64,000 nucleotides of DNA, taken from assembly GCF_000485795.1 (NCBI RefSeq), contig NZ_AXZL01000049.1, positions 1 through 64,000 of the forward strand. The letters are read 5' to 3'. This DNA comes from Shewanella decolorationis S12. Lineage in GTDB: Bacteria > Pseudomonadota > Gammaproteobacteria > Enterobacterales > Shewanellaceae. Shown here one piece after another: positions 8,066 through 16,905 of this stretch; the first letter of the stretch is position 1; each line of letters starts with the position of its first letter. The notes beneath the pieces are model-generated. The model was not told the DNA's origin, did not search any database, and saw nothing but the letters and a program-made list of their open reading frames with translations. A program made the position numbers and the translations under genes.

Positions 8066-9586
8066 TTAGAAGAACCCGAGCGGATTGATATCGTAACTCA
8101 CCAATAGGTTTTTGGTGTTTTGATAGTGATTGAGCATCATCTTGTGGGTTTCACGGCCGATGCCCGACTTTTTATAACCGCCAAAGGCCGCGTGGGCAGG
8201 ATAGGCGTGGTAGCAGTTAATCCAAACGCGACCCGCTTGAATACCTCGACCTAGACGCTGGGCACGGTTCATATCCCGAGTCCATACACCCGCACCAAGG
8301 CCGTATTCGGTATCGTTGGCAATTGCCAAGGCTTCGGCTTCATCCTTGAAGGTGGTGACCGAAATAACCGGGCCGAAGATTTCCTCTTGGAAAATCCGCA
8401 TCTTATTATGGCCTTTCATGATCGTTGGGCTGATGTAATAGCCTTTACTTTGTTCGCCTTCGAGTTGGCAGAGCGAGCCGCCTAAGAGCACCTGCGCGCC
8501 TTCATCTTTACCAATCGCGAGATAGCTTAAGATCTTATCGAACTGTTCTTGGGAGGCTTGTGCGCCCACTTGGGTGGTGGTATCCAGCGGGTTGCCCTGC
8601 TTGATGGTTTGCGCCCGGGCGAGAACTTTTTCGATAAAGCGATCGTAAATCGACTCTTGGATTAATACCCTTGATGGGCAAGTACAGACTTCACCTTGGT
8701 TGAAGAAGGCCAGCAACATGCCTTCGACGGCCTTATCTAAATACTCGTCTTCGTGGTCCATCACATCGGCGAAATACAGGTTAGGCGACTTGCCGCCAAG
8801 TTCGACGGTTGATGGGATCAGCGATTCGGCGGCACATTTTAAGATGTGGTAACCCACTTCGGTGGAACCAGTAAAGGCCAGTTTAGCGATGCGTTTGCTG
8901 GTGGCGAGGGCTTGGCCCGCTTCGGCGCCAAAACCGTTGACGACGTTAAGGATGCCTGGCGGTAGTAGATCTTCAATCAGCTCGAGCAGCACAAGGATAG
9001 ATACGGGCGTTTGCTCGGCGGGTTTGAGTACTACGCAGTTGCCCGCGGCGAGTGCAGGGGCGATTTTCCATGCCGCCATCAACAGCGGGAAGTTCCACGG
9101 AATGATTTGCCCGACGACACCCAATGGCTCTGGGAAGTGATAGCTGACGGTGTTGCCATCGATATCGGCGGCGCTACCTTCCTGTGCACGAATGCAGCCT
9201 GCAAAGTAACGGAAGTGGTCGACAAACAGAGGCAAGTCGGCGTTGAGGGTTTCGCGCACTGCTTTACCGTTTTCCCAGGTTTCGGCAACGGCTAAGTATT
9301 CGAGATTTTGCTCAACGCGATCGGCGATACGCAGCAGTAAATTCGCACGCTCGGTGACCGAGGTTTTGCCCCAGGCATCCTTAGCGGCGTGGGCAGCATC
9401 GAGCGCCAGTTCGATATCGCGGTAGTCGGAGCGGGGAATTTTACAGAAGTTTTGACCATTGACGGGGGAACGATTATCGAAGTATTCGCCGTTGACTGGG
9501 GCAACCCATTTGCCACCGATAAAGTTGGCGTATTTTTCTTTAAAGTTAACGATGGCACCAGCGGTTCCGGGTTGAGCATAAATCAT
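8066..9586 (-). CDS. NAD-dependent aldehyde dehydrogenase (AldB/ExaC type)
   Basis: This 506-residue enzyme oxidises aldehydes such as acetaldehyde to acids. It has the aldehyde dehydrogenase landmarks: [17 protein letters not shown] (163-179), the glycine-rich FTGSTEVG (238-245), general base E262 in ELGGKSPN, and catalytic C301 in the NQGEVCTC motif, which is characteristic of the AldB/ExaC branch. It faces away from a sigma-54 activator of AcoR type, and a well-formed sigma-54 promoter lies in its leader. That arrangement is typical for alcohol or acetoin-related aldehyde metabolism. Confidence 0.95.
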   Translation of the reverse strand: MIYAQPGTAGAIVNFKEKYANFIGGKWVAPVNGEYFDNRSPVNGQNFCKIPRSDYRDIELALDAAHAAKDAWGKTSVTERANLLLRIADRVEQNLEYLAVAETWENGKAVRETLNADLPLFVDHFRYFAGCIRAQEGSAADIDGNTVSYHFPEPLGVVGQIIPWNFPLLMAAWKIAPALAAGNCVVLKPAEQTPVSILVLLELIEDLLPPGILNVVNGFGAEAGQALATSKRIAKLAFTGSTEVGYHILKCAAESLIPSTVELGGKSPNLYFADVMDHEDEYLDKAVEGMLLAFFNQGEVCTCPSRVLIQESIYDRFIEKVLARAQTIKQGNPLDTTTQVGAQASQEQFDKILSYLAIGKDEGAQVLLGGSLCQLEGEQSKGYYISPTIMKGHNKMRIFQEEIFGPVISVTTFKDEAEALAIANDTEYGLGAGVWTRDMNRAQRLGRGIQAGRVWINCYHAYPAHAAFGGYKKSGIGRETHKMMLNHYQNTKNLLVSYDINPLGFF

Positions 9587-9770
9587 AGTGTTTTCCTTCT
9601 GTGGCTGCCGAATACGCTAAATGTGCAGCGTCTCAGCAATGGGTCTTGTTGAAATGGGTTTAAGCACTGTTGTTATTTTTATCCATTGCCAATCGAGTTG
9701 ACTGACAAAGCTATTGATTAAGTTGGTGTTCTCTTACGCAACACTTGAGCACTGCGTACAAACAAACATC

Positions 9771-9785
9771 GCAAGGACAGTGCCA
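9771..9785 (-). promoter_or_regulatory. Sigma-54 (-24/-12) promoter for aldehyde dehydrogenase
   Basis: On the minus strand the sequence is TGGCACTGTCCTTGC, matching the RpoN consensus TGGCAC-N5-TTGC with the required GG-N10-GC spacing. Transcription would begin near 9759 and run into the aldehyde dehydrogenase gene. The adjacent divergent gene encodes a sigma-54 activator. Confidence 0.85.
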
Positions 9786-9793
9786 AACTGGCA
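9781..9793. promoter_or_regulatory. Small palindrome overlapping the -24 element
   Basis: The sequence tgccaaactggca has perfect 5-bp arms around a 3-nt centre, and one arm is the -24 element of the sigma-54 promoter. A protein bound here would block RNA polymerase, so a repressor site is possible; chance is also possible at this length. Confidence 0.35.
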
Positions 9794-9955
9794 GGAGTTG
9801 TACACTTGTTGAGCTAACAGTATGATGAAAAGCTAATTTTGCAGGTCCCAAACAATAGGGGCACTCACGGAAGGAAAGGTGCCCTGTGGTCATTTTGTCA
9901 TCCAACGACACACTGTGGGTGTGCCGAAATGGAACAGTGCTCGGGGAGCTTGGCT

Positions 9956-11815
9956 ATGACAGTAAAACCGCATTTTCCAACCACGCAGGCATGGTTAACC
10001 GATTCATGGCAGCGTAGCTTAGGTGCTGGCTTGTCAGAGTTTCGTGCCGGTGAGGATCTTAGGCTCACGCGTTCGGAGCTCAAACATAAACATGAACAAT
10101 ATCAGCAGCTCATCGAATTAGTACAATCCCATGCCTTGCCGCTATTTAATCAACTGATGGCGCACTCTAATAGTCGATTATTGCTCTCCGATGCCGACGG
10201 TTATGTGCTGAAACATTGGGGGGTGAGCCGCTATTCCAGCAAGCTGGCGGATGTGGCGCTCGATATTGGGGTCAACTGGCTAGAAAAGTATAAGGGCACC
10301 AATGCAATAGGCACGGCGCTCACGGCCAAGCAGGCGGTGTCAGTGGTCGGCGAGCAGCATTTTATCCGCCAAAACCGTTTTATGAGTTGCACCGCTTGCC
10401 CGATTTTTTCGCCCCAAGGTGAGATGCTCGGAGTGCTTGATATTACCAGTGAGCAGCAACGGCATTCGCAGCAAACCTTAATGCTTGTGTCGAGTCTGGC
10501 GCAGCAGGTCGAAACGGCGCTGCTGTGTCATCTGCCCGATAGTCATTATCGAATCGATTTCGCGGCACAGCCGAGTCTATTAAATTCCGGTTGGCAAGGC
10601 ATAGTTATCGCTAGCAGTGACGGGCGGATTGTGGGTTGTAATCCCATGGCTAAACAATTGCTGAGCCAAGCCAAGCTGGGTGACAGTTTAGAGCAACATC
10701 TCGGCGACAATTGGGCGCGAGCGGGTGGGTTTCACCCCGATTCGGCGCTGCATATGCAGACGCAAGCGTTAGCACTGACGCAGACGAAAAGTACCAGAAC
10801 CCTTCAAAATAAACCCTTGAACCAATTGGGTGTCAGGTTTCGCGACCCGTTACTTGAGCGGGCCTGGCAGCAGGCGAATAAGGTGATCACTAAGCAGATC
10901 CCCCTACTTGTGCTTGGCGAAACGGGTGTCGGTAAGGAGCAATTTGTGAAAAAGCTCCACGCCCAGAGTGCTCGCCGCGCGCAGCCCATAGTTGCAGTAA
11001 ACTGTGCAGCCCTACCCGCTGAGTTGGTTGAGTCTGAGTTATTTGGTTATCAGGCGGGGGCCTTTACTGGCGCCAATCGAACTGGTTTTATCGGAAAGAT
11101 CCGCCAGGCACACGGCGGCTTTTTGTTCCTCGATGAAATTGGCGAGATGCCACTGGCGGCGCAGAGTCGTTTACTCCGGGTATTGCAGGAGCGCGAGGTC
11201 GTTCCCGTCGGTAGTAATCAAAGCTTTAAGGTCGATATTCAGATCATCGCCGCGACCCATATGGATTTAGAGTCGCTGGTGGCGCAGGGGCTGTTCCGTC
11301 AGGATTTGTTTTATCGCCTGAATGGATTGCAAGTGCGCTTGCCTGCGCTGCGTGAACGGCAGGATATTGAGCGCATCATCCATAAATTGCACCGCCGTCA
11401 CCGCAGCAGCGCGCAAACCTTGTGTACTGAGTTGTTGGCGCAACTGATGCGTTACGATTGGCCCGGCAACCTAAGGGAGCTGGATAACCTAATGCAGGTG
11501 GCTTGTTTGATGGCCGAAGGTGAAGCTGTACTCGAGATCAATCATCTCCCCGATTACCTTGCTCAAAAGCTAATGAACTTGGCGTGTGAGTCGCAGACCT
11601 TAACTGAGGTTGTCGAAGCAGAAGCAACGGCACATCCGCACGAACTGGCTGAGCCGAGCTCCGTCACCATCGACTCGCTCCACGGAACCATTAATCTGAA
11701 TGTGTTGCAGGCTTACCGCGCCTGCGAGGGCAATGTGAGCCAATGCGCTAAGCGTTTGGGGATTAGCCGTAATGCCTTGTATCGCAAGTTAAAACAGCTA
11801 GGGATTAAGGATTAA
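9956..11815 (+). CDS. Sigma-54-dependent activator, AcoR type
   Basis: This 619-residue regulator has an N-terminal GAF-type sensor region (about 50-190), a central AAA+ domain (Walker A GETGVGKE 321-328, GAFTGA loop 368-373, Walker B FLDEIGEM) and a C-terminal Fis-like helix-turn-helix (about 590-617, CAKRLGISRNALYRKLK). GAFTGA contacts sigma-54, so it is a true enhancer-binding activator. I chose ATG 9956 because ggggag lies 7 nt upstream and earlier in-frame starts have none. It is divergent from the aldehyde dehydrogenase with the RpoN promoter, its likely target. Confidence 0.92.
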   Translation: MTVKPHFPTTQAWLTDSWQRSLGAGLSEFRAGEDLRLTRSELKHKHEQYQQLIELVQSHALPLFNQLMAHSNSRLLLSDADGYVLKHWGVSRYSSKLADVALDIGVNWLEKYKGTNAIGTALTAKQAVSVVGEQHFIRQNRFMSCTACPIFSPQGEMLGVLDITSEQQRHSQQTLMLVSSLAQQVETALLCHLPDSHYRIDFAAQPSLLNSGWQGIVIASSDGRIVGCNPMAKQLLSQAKLGDSLEQHLGDNWARAGGFHPDSALHMQTQALALTQTKSTRTLQNKPLNQLGVRFRDPLLERAWQQANKVITKQIPLLVLGETGVGKEQFVKKLHAQSARRAQPIVAVNCAALPAELVESELFGYQAGAFTGANRTGFIGKIRQAHGGFLFLDEIGEMPLAAQSRLLRVLQEREVVPVGSNQSFKVDIQIIAATHMDLESLVAQGLFRQDLFYRLNGLQVRLPALRERQDIERIIHKLHRRHRSSAQTLCTELLAQLMRYDWPGNLRELDNLMQVACLMAEGEAVLEINHLPDYLAQKLMNLACESQTLTEVVEAEATAHPHELAEPSSVTIDSLHGTINLNVLQAYRACEGNVSQCAKRLGISRNALYRKLKQLGIKD

Positions 11816-11837
11816 CGGCAGTTGACTGTTGATGATA

Positions 11838-11875
11838 TAAGCCCCGCAAACTGAGTTAGCGGGGCTTATGTTTTT
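11838..11875. terminator. Terminator after the AcoR-type activator
   Basis: A 10-bp perfect stem (taagccccgc / gcggggctta) with an 11-nt loop is followed by tgttttta. It ends the plus-strand activator transcript and lies at the 3' end of convergent cpxA. Confidence 0.88.
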
Positions 11876-13223
11876 AGGTCGGTAAACTGATATTGACTTC
11901 GAGGCCGTGGGGCTGGCGATTCTCAGCTCTGATTTTACCTTTGTGGGCGCTAATGGCGGCTTCAGTAATGGCGAGTCCTAGGCCCCAGCCGCCGCTTTCC
12001 CGCTGTCTTGCCGAATCGGGGCGATAGAAGGGTTTGAAAATCGCCTCAAGCTCCGCAGGATCAATCCCCGGACCATCGTCTTTAATGGTGATCTGTACTT
12101 GGCCGTTGGCTTGGCTCGCACGCAGATGAATATCGCTCTGGGCATAACGAATCGCATTGCGCAGCAGGTTTTCTATCGCACGGGACAGGGATTTCGGATA
12201 ATGGCTGAGTTCGATGGCTTCATCGATATCGATAGTGATCTTCTTACCCTGTTGATCGGCTTCAAACTCGGCGTCATCCAACACTTGACTGAGGGACTCG
12301 GCTAATCCGAGGCACACCTTGGTCTCATTGGTGCTGAGTTTGACCCGCGACAACTCCAAGAGCTCTGCGATCAATTTCTCTAGTTGCTCGGCCTCGTAGG
12401 CGATACGGTCGGTTTCCGTAGTCTGTTGACCTTTCTTGCGGGCCAGTGCCAGTGATAATTGTAGGCGGGTCAGTGGAGTGCGCAATTCGTGGGAAATATC
12501 CCCCATCAAACGTTGCTGATTCTTGACCATGGCCTCAATCGAGTCCGCCATGCTATTAAAGGCGGTGGCGAGCTGGCCAATTTCATCGTTCCGTTGAGTG
12601 GTCGCCTTATCGACGCGATTGCTGAGATCACCTTCGGCGAGGGCATCGGCACTTTTCTTGAGCGAGTTTAATGGTTTACCTAAATGCCAAGCGAGAATGG
12701 CGCACAGTAATCCCGAGAGCACTATGGCTAGGCTTAGGGTGAGCAGCTTGTTTTCGATAAAGAAGAAGAACCAGGGACGAGGGTGAATATCCGGCAAGCG
12801 ACCATAGAGATAGTAGGTTTCGCCTTGGAGGGTAAATTGGTGCGGGCCGAAGACCAATTCATCTTTAAATTGATGACTAATTGGCTGCTTTTCTTCATCA
12901 GCCATTAGCATAAAACTACGCACACCACGGCTGACTCGATTGGTGTTAATCACTTGGCCTTGGCTGTTGGCAAGATAGAGCCTAAGGGGTTTGCCTTCCA
13001 TATCGCCACGTCTTTCCCAACGGCGCAGAAAATCAGATGTGACTAGCTCGGGATTGTCTTGAATACGCTGCGCTATGCTTGCCAGCACTTTTTGCAGATG
13101 CGGCGGAATTGGGGCGCGGTCATGATTTTGCTGCAGCAATGGCAGCAGGCCGACCAAAGCGATAATCAGCGAGCTACAGATCCAAAATCCGAGTAGTAAC
13201 TTGATAAATAAGCGATTAGGCAC
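11874..13223 (-). CDS. cpxA: Envelope-stress sensor histidine kinase CpxA
   Basis: This 449-residue inner-membrane kinase senses envelope stress and phosphorylates CpxR. It has TM1 (about 8-30), a periplasmic domain to about 158, TM2 (about 160-181), a HAMP linker (about 182-235), HisKA with H245 in ISHELRTPL, and a HATPase domain with GWGLGLAI. Length is close to E. coli CpxA (457). It lies 14 nt downstream of cpxR, and the divergent genes cpxP and fieF follow the same order as in E. coli, which supports the assignment. Confidence 0.95.
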   Translation of the reverse strand: MPNRLFIKLLLGFWICSSLIIALVGLLPLLQQNHDRAPIPPHLQKVLASIAQRIQDNPELVTSDFLRRWERRGDMEGKPLRLYLANSQGQVINTNRVSRGVRSFMLMADEEKQPISHQFKDELVFGPHQFTLQGETYYLYGRLPDIHPRPWFFFFIENKLLTLSLAIVLSGLLCAILAWHLGKPLNSLKKSADALAEGDLSNRVDKATTQRNDEIGQLATAFNSMADSIEAMVKNQQRLMGDISHELRTPLTRLQLSLALARKKGQQTTETDRIAYEAEQLEKLIAELLELSRVKLSTNETKVCLGLAESLSQVLDDAEFEADQQGKKITIDIDEAIELSHYPKSLSRAIENLLRNAIRYAQSDIHLRASQANGQVQITIKDDGPGIDPAELEAIFKPFYRPDSARQRESGGWGLGLAITEAAISAHKGKIRAENRQPHGLEVNISLPT

Positions 13224-13237
13224 AGTTGTTTCCGCCG

Positions 13238-13924
13238 TTATGGTAGCCAGATATAACCTTTGCCACGGATGGTTTTCACCCTAGGTCTGCCATCGCTACG
13301 CTCGGGGAGTTTTTTGCGTAGATTCGAGAGGTGCATATCTAGGCTGCGGTCGAAGGGCATGAGTTTTTTGCCGAGCACTATCTCGTTAAGCTCTTCTTTA
13401 TTCATCAATTCACCCGCATGCAGCGCTAGCGTGTGTAGCAGTGTAAACTCGGTTCCCGTCAGAATAATCAGTTGCTCATTGCAGTAGGCTTCTTGGCGTG
13501 AGGGATCTAAGCGTAAATCACCAAACTCCTGCGCCGGGGTGGCGTGAATTTCTTGGGCGGTTAAGTGTGAGCGGCGAATGATGGCGCGAATCCGAGCGAT
13601 AAGCTCCCTGTCATTGAAGGGTTTCGGTAAATAGTCATCGGCACCGATCTCAAGCCCTACCACACGGTCAATTTCATCACCTCTGGCGGTGAGCATCAGC
13701 ACTGGAGTTTGCTTGTGTTGGCGCAGGGCGCGTAGCACTTCAAAACCGTTTAATTTAGGTAACATCACATCGAGTAAGATCAGATCGTAATCCCCTGCAA
13801 GGGCAAGTTCTAGGCCTTGCTTGCCATCATAGGCCAGCGTGAGCTTAAACCCTTCGAGTTCGAGTAATTGTCCGAGGAGTTCTGATAAACCAAGGTCATC
13901 ATCGATTAATAATATCCGACTCAT
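13238..13924 (-). CDS. cpxR: Response regulator CpxR
   Basis: This 228-residue OmpR-family regulator has a receiver domain with phospho-acceptor D52 (LLDVMLP) and a winged helix containing the CpxR-typical segment MPFDRSLDMHLSNLRKKL and ending IRGKGYIWL. It forms an operon with cpxA and is divergent from cpxP. A perfect CpxR box lies in the shared 281-bp control region, so it is likely to regulate itself and cpxP. Confidence 0.96.
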   Translation of the reverse strand: MSRILLIDDDLGLSELLGQLLELEGFKLTLAYDGKQGLELALAGDYDLILLDVMLPKLNGFEVLRALRQHKQTPVLMLTARGDEIDRVVGLEIGADDYLPKPFNDRELIARIRAIIRRSHLTAQEIHATPAQEFGDLRLDPSRQEAYCNEQLIILTGTEFTLLHTLALHAGELMNKEELNEIVLGKKLMPFDRSLDMHLSNLRKKLPERSDGRPRVKTIRGKGYIWLP

Positions 13925-14080
13925 AGTGTTCCTTAATCTGGGTGAACTGGTGTAAGAGTCGTGCGCTAAACCGCAGGCTCTTTTAGTATTTTGCCTGAGT
14001 ATACCTCTTTTGATGTCAATTGCTGTGTAGCAATGTAAGCCAAAGTAAAGAATAGGGAATTTGTTAGTTCTTGTCGCAAC

Positions 14081-14095
14081 TTTACACTGATTTAC
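14081..14095 (-). promoter_or_regulatory. CpxR box
   Basis: On the minus strand the sequence is GTAAATCAGTGTAAA, an exact match to GTAAA-N5-GTAAA. It lies between cpxR and cpxP, about 110 nt upstream of the cpxP start and 156 nt upstream of cpxR. Further single GTAAA half-sites occur at 14045 and, inverted, near 14185. Confidence 0.88.
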
Positions 14096-14205
14096 TCAGG
14101 TCACGCCCTCACTTACATATGACGCTTTAGACTGTAATCGTCGAAAGTGATTCGGCTTTTAAAAGGGTCGTCACTGTATCTTGTCTTTACACTATTGAGG
14201 TTAAC

Positions 14206-14697
14206 ATGATGAAAACATTATCTCCTTTAAAAGCTGGTGTATTTGCCATCCTAGCAAGCACTGCGGTATTCGCGACCACTGTTAATGCCGAGCCTGGCCA
14301 AGGTTGTGACCATCCTCGTGGTGAGTTCCATAAACACGGTGAGCGTATGGGCCATGACGGTATGCACAGAATGTTTGAAGGCTTGGATTTAACCGATGCA
14401 CAAAAGGCTGATATCAAAAAGCTGTTTGCTGAGCAACGTGCAGCTCGTAGCGACGACAAACCAACTAAGGAGGAGCGTTTAGCGCATCGTGCTGAAATGC
14501 AGGCATTGATCACCTCCGCGACCTTCGATGAGGCGCAAGCTAAGGCATTAATGAGTGCACAACAGGAAAAACGTCAAGCCCAAGCGATTGAACGGATGAA
14601 GATGCAAAATCAAATCTACAATCTGTTGACACCCGAACAGCAAGCTAAGTTTAAAGCGCGATTTGAAGCACAAGCTGGTAAAGAACCTCGCGGTTAA
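14206..14697 (+). CDS. cpxP: Periplasmic CpxP/Spy-family stress protein
   Basis: This protein of about 163 residues has a signal peptide (about 1-28, ending TTVNA) and the two family motifs LTDAQ (62-66) and LTPEQQ (141-146) on long charged helices. In E. coli CpxP restrains CpxA and aids disposal of misfolded proteins; Spy is a related chaperone. Position divergent from cpxRA with a CpxR box points to CpxP. Two consecutive ATG codons (14206 and 14209) are possible starts; gagg at 14197 is 5 nt from the first and 8 nt from the second, so the second may be used. Histidine-rich residues near 35-55 might bind metal. Confidence 0.9.
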   Translation: MMKTLSPLKAGVFAILASTAVFATTVNAEPGQGCDHPRGEFHKHGERMGHDGMHRMFEGLDLTDAQKADIKKLFAEQRAARSDDKPTKEERLAHRAEMQALITSATFDEAQAKALMSAQQEKRQAQAIERMKMQNQIYNLLTPEQQAKFKARFEAQAGKEPRG

Positions 14698-14747
14698 GCT
14701 TGTAAGCTGATATACAATAGGGTCATAGCTTCCCGATATAGACCCCT

Positions 14748-15638
14748 ATGACTCAGACTTCCCAATACGATTTTTGGGTCAAACTGGTGAGTCGCGCTTC
14801 CGTGGCCACCGCTTTGACCCTTATTATAATCAAACTGTTAGCTTGGTTGTATTCTGGCTCGGCCAGTATGCTGGCATCCTTAACGGACTCCTTTGCCGAC
14901 GCGCTCGCCTCAATCGTCAACTTTATTGCCATTCGTTACGCCATAGTCCCCGCTGACCATGATCACAGATACGGCCACGGTAAAGCGGAGCCATTAGCTT
15001 CACTAGCGCAATCTGCTTTTATTATGGGCTCAGCCTTTTTGTTGTTGTTTTATGGTGGTGAACGTTTGTTGAATCCTTCTGCCGTAGAAAATGCCACTTT
15101 AGGGGTGGTAGTTTCTGTGGTCTCAATTGCATTGACCTTAGCCTTAGTGATGTTGCAAAAGCGGGCGCTTGCAGTAACCAATAGCACTGTGGTCGAAGCC
15201 GATTCCTTGCACTATAAGTCGGACTTATTCCTCAATGGCGCGGTATTATTAGCGCTGGTCTTTTCCCAGTATGGTTGGTGGTGGGCAGATGGGCTGTTTG
15301 CTGTGCTGATCGCTTGTTATATAGGTCAGCAGGCCTTTGATTTGGGTTATCGCTCGATTCAAGCTCTGCTCGACCGGGAGTTGGATGAAGATACACGCCA
15401 GCGAATCAAACAAATTGCCAAGGAAGATCCAAGGGTTTTAGGGATGCATGATTTACGCACGCGCCAAGCGGGTAAGACTATCTTTATTCAATTCCATTTG
15501 GAGTTGGATGGTAACCTGAGCCTGAACGAAGCCCACAGTATTGCCGATACGACGGGACTCAGGGTGAAGGCCGCCTTTGAAGATGCCGAGGTGATTATTC
15601 ACCAAGATCCTGTGCAGGTGGACGGTCCAACGAGGTAA
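14748..15638 (+). CDS. fieF: Cation diffusion facilitator FieF (YiiP)
   Basis: This 296-residue inner-membrane metal/proton antiporter exports Zn(II), Fe(II) or Cd(II). It has six predicted helices and the FieF active site: D47 and D51 in LTDSFADA, H155 and D159 in SLHYKSD. The DHDHRYGHGKAE loop (70-81) and the C-terminal cytoplasmic metal-binding domain are also typical. It follows cpxP, as in E. coli. It may be read from the cpxP promoter, since no clear terminator separates them. Confidence 0.94.
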   Translation: MTQTSQYDFWVKLVSRASVATALTLIIIKLLAWLYSGSASMLASLTDSFADALASIVNFIAIRYAIVPADHDHRYGHGKAEPLASLAQSAFIMGSAFLLLFYGGERLLNPSAVENATLGVVVSVVSIALTLALVMLQKRALAVTNSTVVEADSLHYKSDLFLNGAVLLALVFSQYGWWWADGLFAVLIACYIGQQAFDLGYRSIQALLDRELDEDTRQRIKQIAKEDPRVLGMHDLRTRQAGKTIFIQFHLELDGNLSLNEAHSIADTTGLRVKAAFEDAEVIIHQDPVQVDGPTR

Positions 15639-15683
15639 TTACTGTGGTCAATTGAGTTTGCCATATAAGCCAAAGGAATGGTT

Positions 15684-16094
15684 ATGTCATGGATGCAACA
15701 ACAGGCTCACACTTTAGGTGACAATACTCGGCTGATTTGCCGTTATCATCGATTATCGACCCGCTTTGAGTTAATAGCCGAACATGCCCCCGCCACGAGC
15801 GCGGGGTCAGGTTCAAAACTCCCTGAACCGCATTTAGTCAATCCTCCTATGGGCGTTTGGAGCGAGCTTATCCTGCGCCAACCTTTATATTATTGGCCGA
15901 GAACGATTCCATTTAATATTGCACAGCGGGACTACCGACTGCATATTTGGCCCTTGTTGATGTGGCGCAGCCATGTGACGTGTGGGCAATCGGGGAGGGT
16001 TGTGATTATTGAATGTCTCGATGAGCGAAAACGTCGTTCCCTTATTCGTTGGTGTTATTTCATTATTATGAATTTATTGCGAGCAGTAAGTTAA
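15684..16094 (+). CDS. Hypothetical protein, basic and aromatic-rich
   Basis: I do not recognise this 136-residue protein. It has no signal peptide; it is rich in tryptophan, tyrosine and arginine (LYYWPRTIPF, LHIWPLLMWRSH) and ends in a short hydrophobic helix (about 118-133). Start choice: an ATG at 15678 abuts the aaagga ribosome site, so the ATG at 15684 (6 nt spacing) is more likely. It lies 45 nt after fieF on the same strand and may be co-transcribed. Confidence 0.65.
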   Translation: MSWMQQQAHTLGDNTRLICRYHRLSTRFELIAEHAPATSAGSGSKLPEPHLVNPPMGVWSELILRQPLYYWPRTIPFNIAQRDYRLHIWPLLMWRSHVTCGQSGRVVIIECLDERKRRSLIRWCYFIIMNLLRAVS

Positions 16095-16282
16095 TGCTTA
16101 GTATTTAAAATAGCGTGTTTAACTTAGCATATAAGTTTGTCGCATTTGTTATAGGGTTGAATTAAAGCTGAATCGTTCCTGTATAAAATGTATTTAGTCT
16201 TTATAAACTGTAACCCTTATTATTTGTTTGTTGTAATATCCGCAGCGTTTAAAGACTCAAGTTAACTCGTTAGGGAAATATA

Positions 16283-16837
16283 ATGAAAAAACTATCTTTA
16301 GTTGCGGCATCTTTATTATCTGCTTTAGTCGTGGGCCAAGCTTCAGCGGCTGATACTACTGGTTTTTATGTAGGTGGCGCACTAAACCGTGTAACGGTAG
16401 ACGCTTTTGATGACTCTGAATCAGGTACAGGTTTAGGGGTATATGGTGGATACAACTTCAACGAGTGGTTTGGTTTAGAAGCCAATTTATTTGCGACTGG
16501 CGATTTAGGTGATAAGGATGTTGATATTTCTGCTGGTGCTTTCTCGTTCACACCTAAGTTCACCATGCAAATCAATGATATGTTCTCTGCCTATGCCAAA
16601 GTAGGTGTTGCATCTATGGCTGTGAAAGTTGAAGCTCTAGGCTTCGATGAAGACTTTACTGGTTTTGGCTGGACCTATGGTGTTGGTGTTAATGCCGCAG
16701 TGACTGAGCATTTAAATGTTCGCTTGAGCTATGATGTCACTACAGGTGATTTAGATGCTGACCACAATTATCTAAATGTGAAAAATATCGACACTGATAT
16801 TAAGCAATTAGCAATTGGTGTGCATTACCAGTTCTAA
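16283..16837 (+). CDS. Small outer membrane beta-barrel protein (OmpA/OmpW-like porin family)
   Basis: This 184-residue protein has a clear signal peptide (1-22, ending GQASA) and alternating strands that fit an eight-stranded barrel: it opens GFYVGGALNRV and closes with a strand ending in phenylalanine (LAIGVHYQF), the outer-membrane targeting signature. It resembles the outer membrane beta-barrel domain (OmpA-like) group; the ligand is unknown. It stands alone with a 188-nt AT-rich leader and a strong terminator. Confidence 0.88.
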   Translation: MKKLSLVAASLLSALVVGQASAADTTGFYVGGALNRVTVDAFDDSESGTGLGVYGGYNFNEWFGLEANLFATGDLGDKDVDISAGAFSFTPKFTMQINDMFSAYAKVGVASMAVKVEALGFDEDFTGFGWTYGVGVNAAVTEHLNVRLSYDVTTGDLDADHNYLNVKNIDTDIKQLAIGVHYQF

Positions 16838-16861
16838 TTATTTAGACTGAGTCTAGATAAT

Positions 16862-16889
16862 AAAAAAGGGATAGTAATATCCCTTTTTT
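16862..16889. terminator. Bidirectional terminator between the barrel protein and ntrC
   Basis: A 10-bp stem (aaaaaaggga / tcccttttttg side) with loop tagtaata carries T runs on both strands. It can end the plus-strand barrel gene and the minus-strand ntrC transcript. Confidence 0.9.
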
Positions 16890-16905
16890 GCTTTTAAATG
16901 GATGG

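Larger units (their letters stand above)
9587..9955. other. Divergent control region of aldehyde dehydrogenase and its activator
   Basis: This 369-nt non-coding stretch separates the two divergent genes. It holds the sigma-54 promoter (9771-9785), an overlapping palindrome (9781-9793) and several candidate activator half-sites: gggcac/gtgccc at 9859-9884, TGTC-N7-GACA at 9896-9910 and cacac-N5-gtgtg at 9909-9923. The upstream position of these repeats relative to the minus-strand promoter fits enhancer sites for the AcoR-type activator. Confidence 0.5.

Noticed and set aside
8862..9652. Several overlapping ORFs opposite the aldehyde dehydrogenase
   Set aside because: High-GC codon positions of the real gene leave the other frames open; no motifs or ribosome sites.
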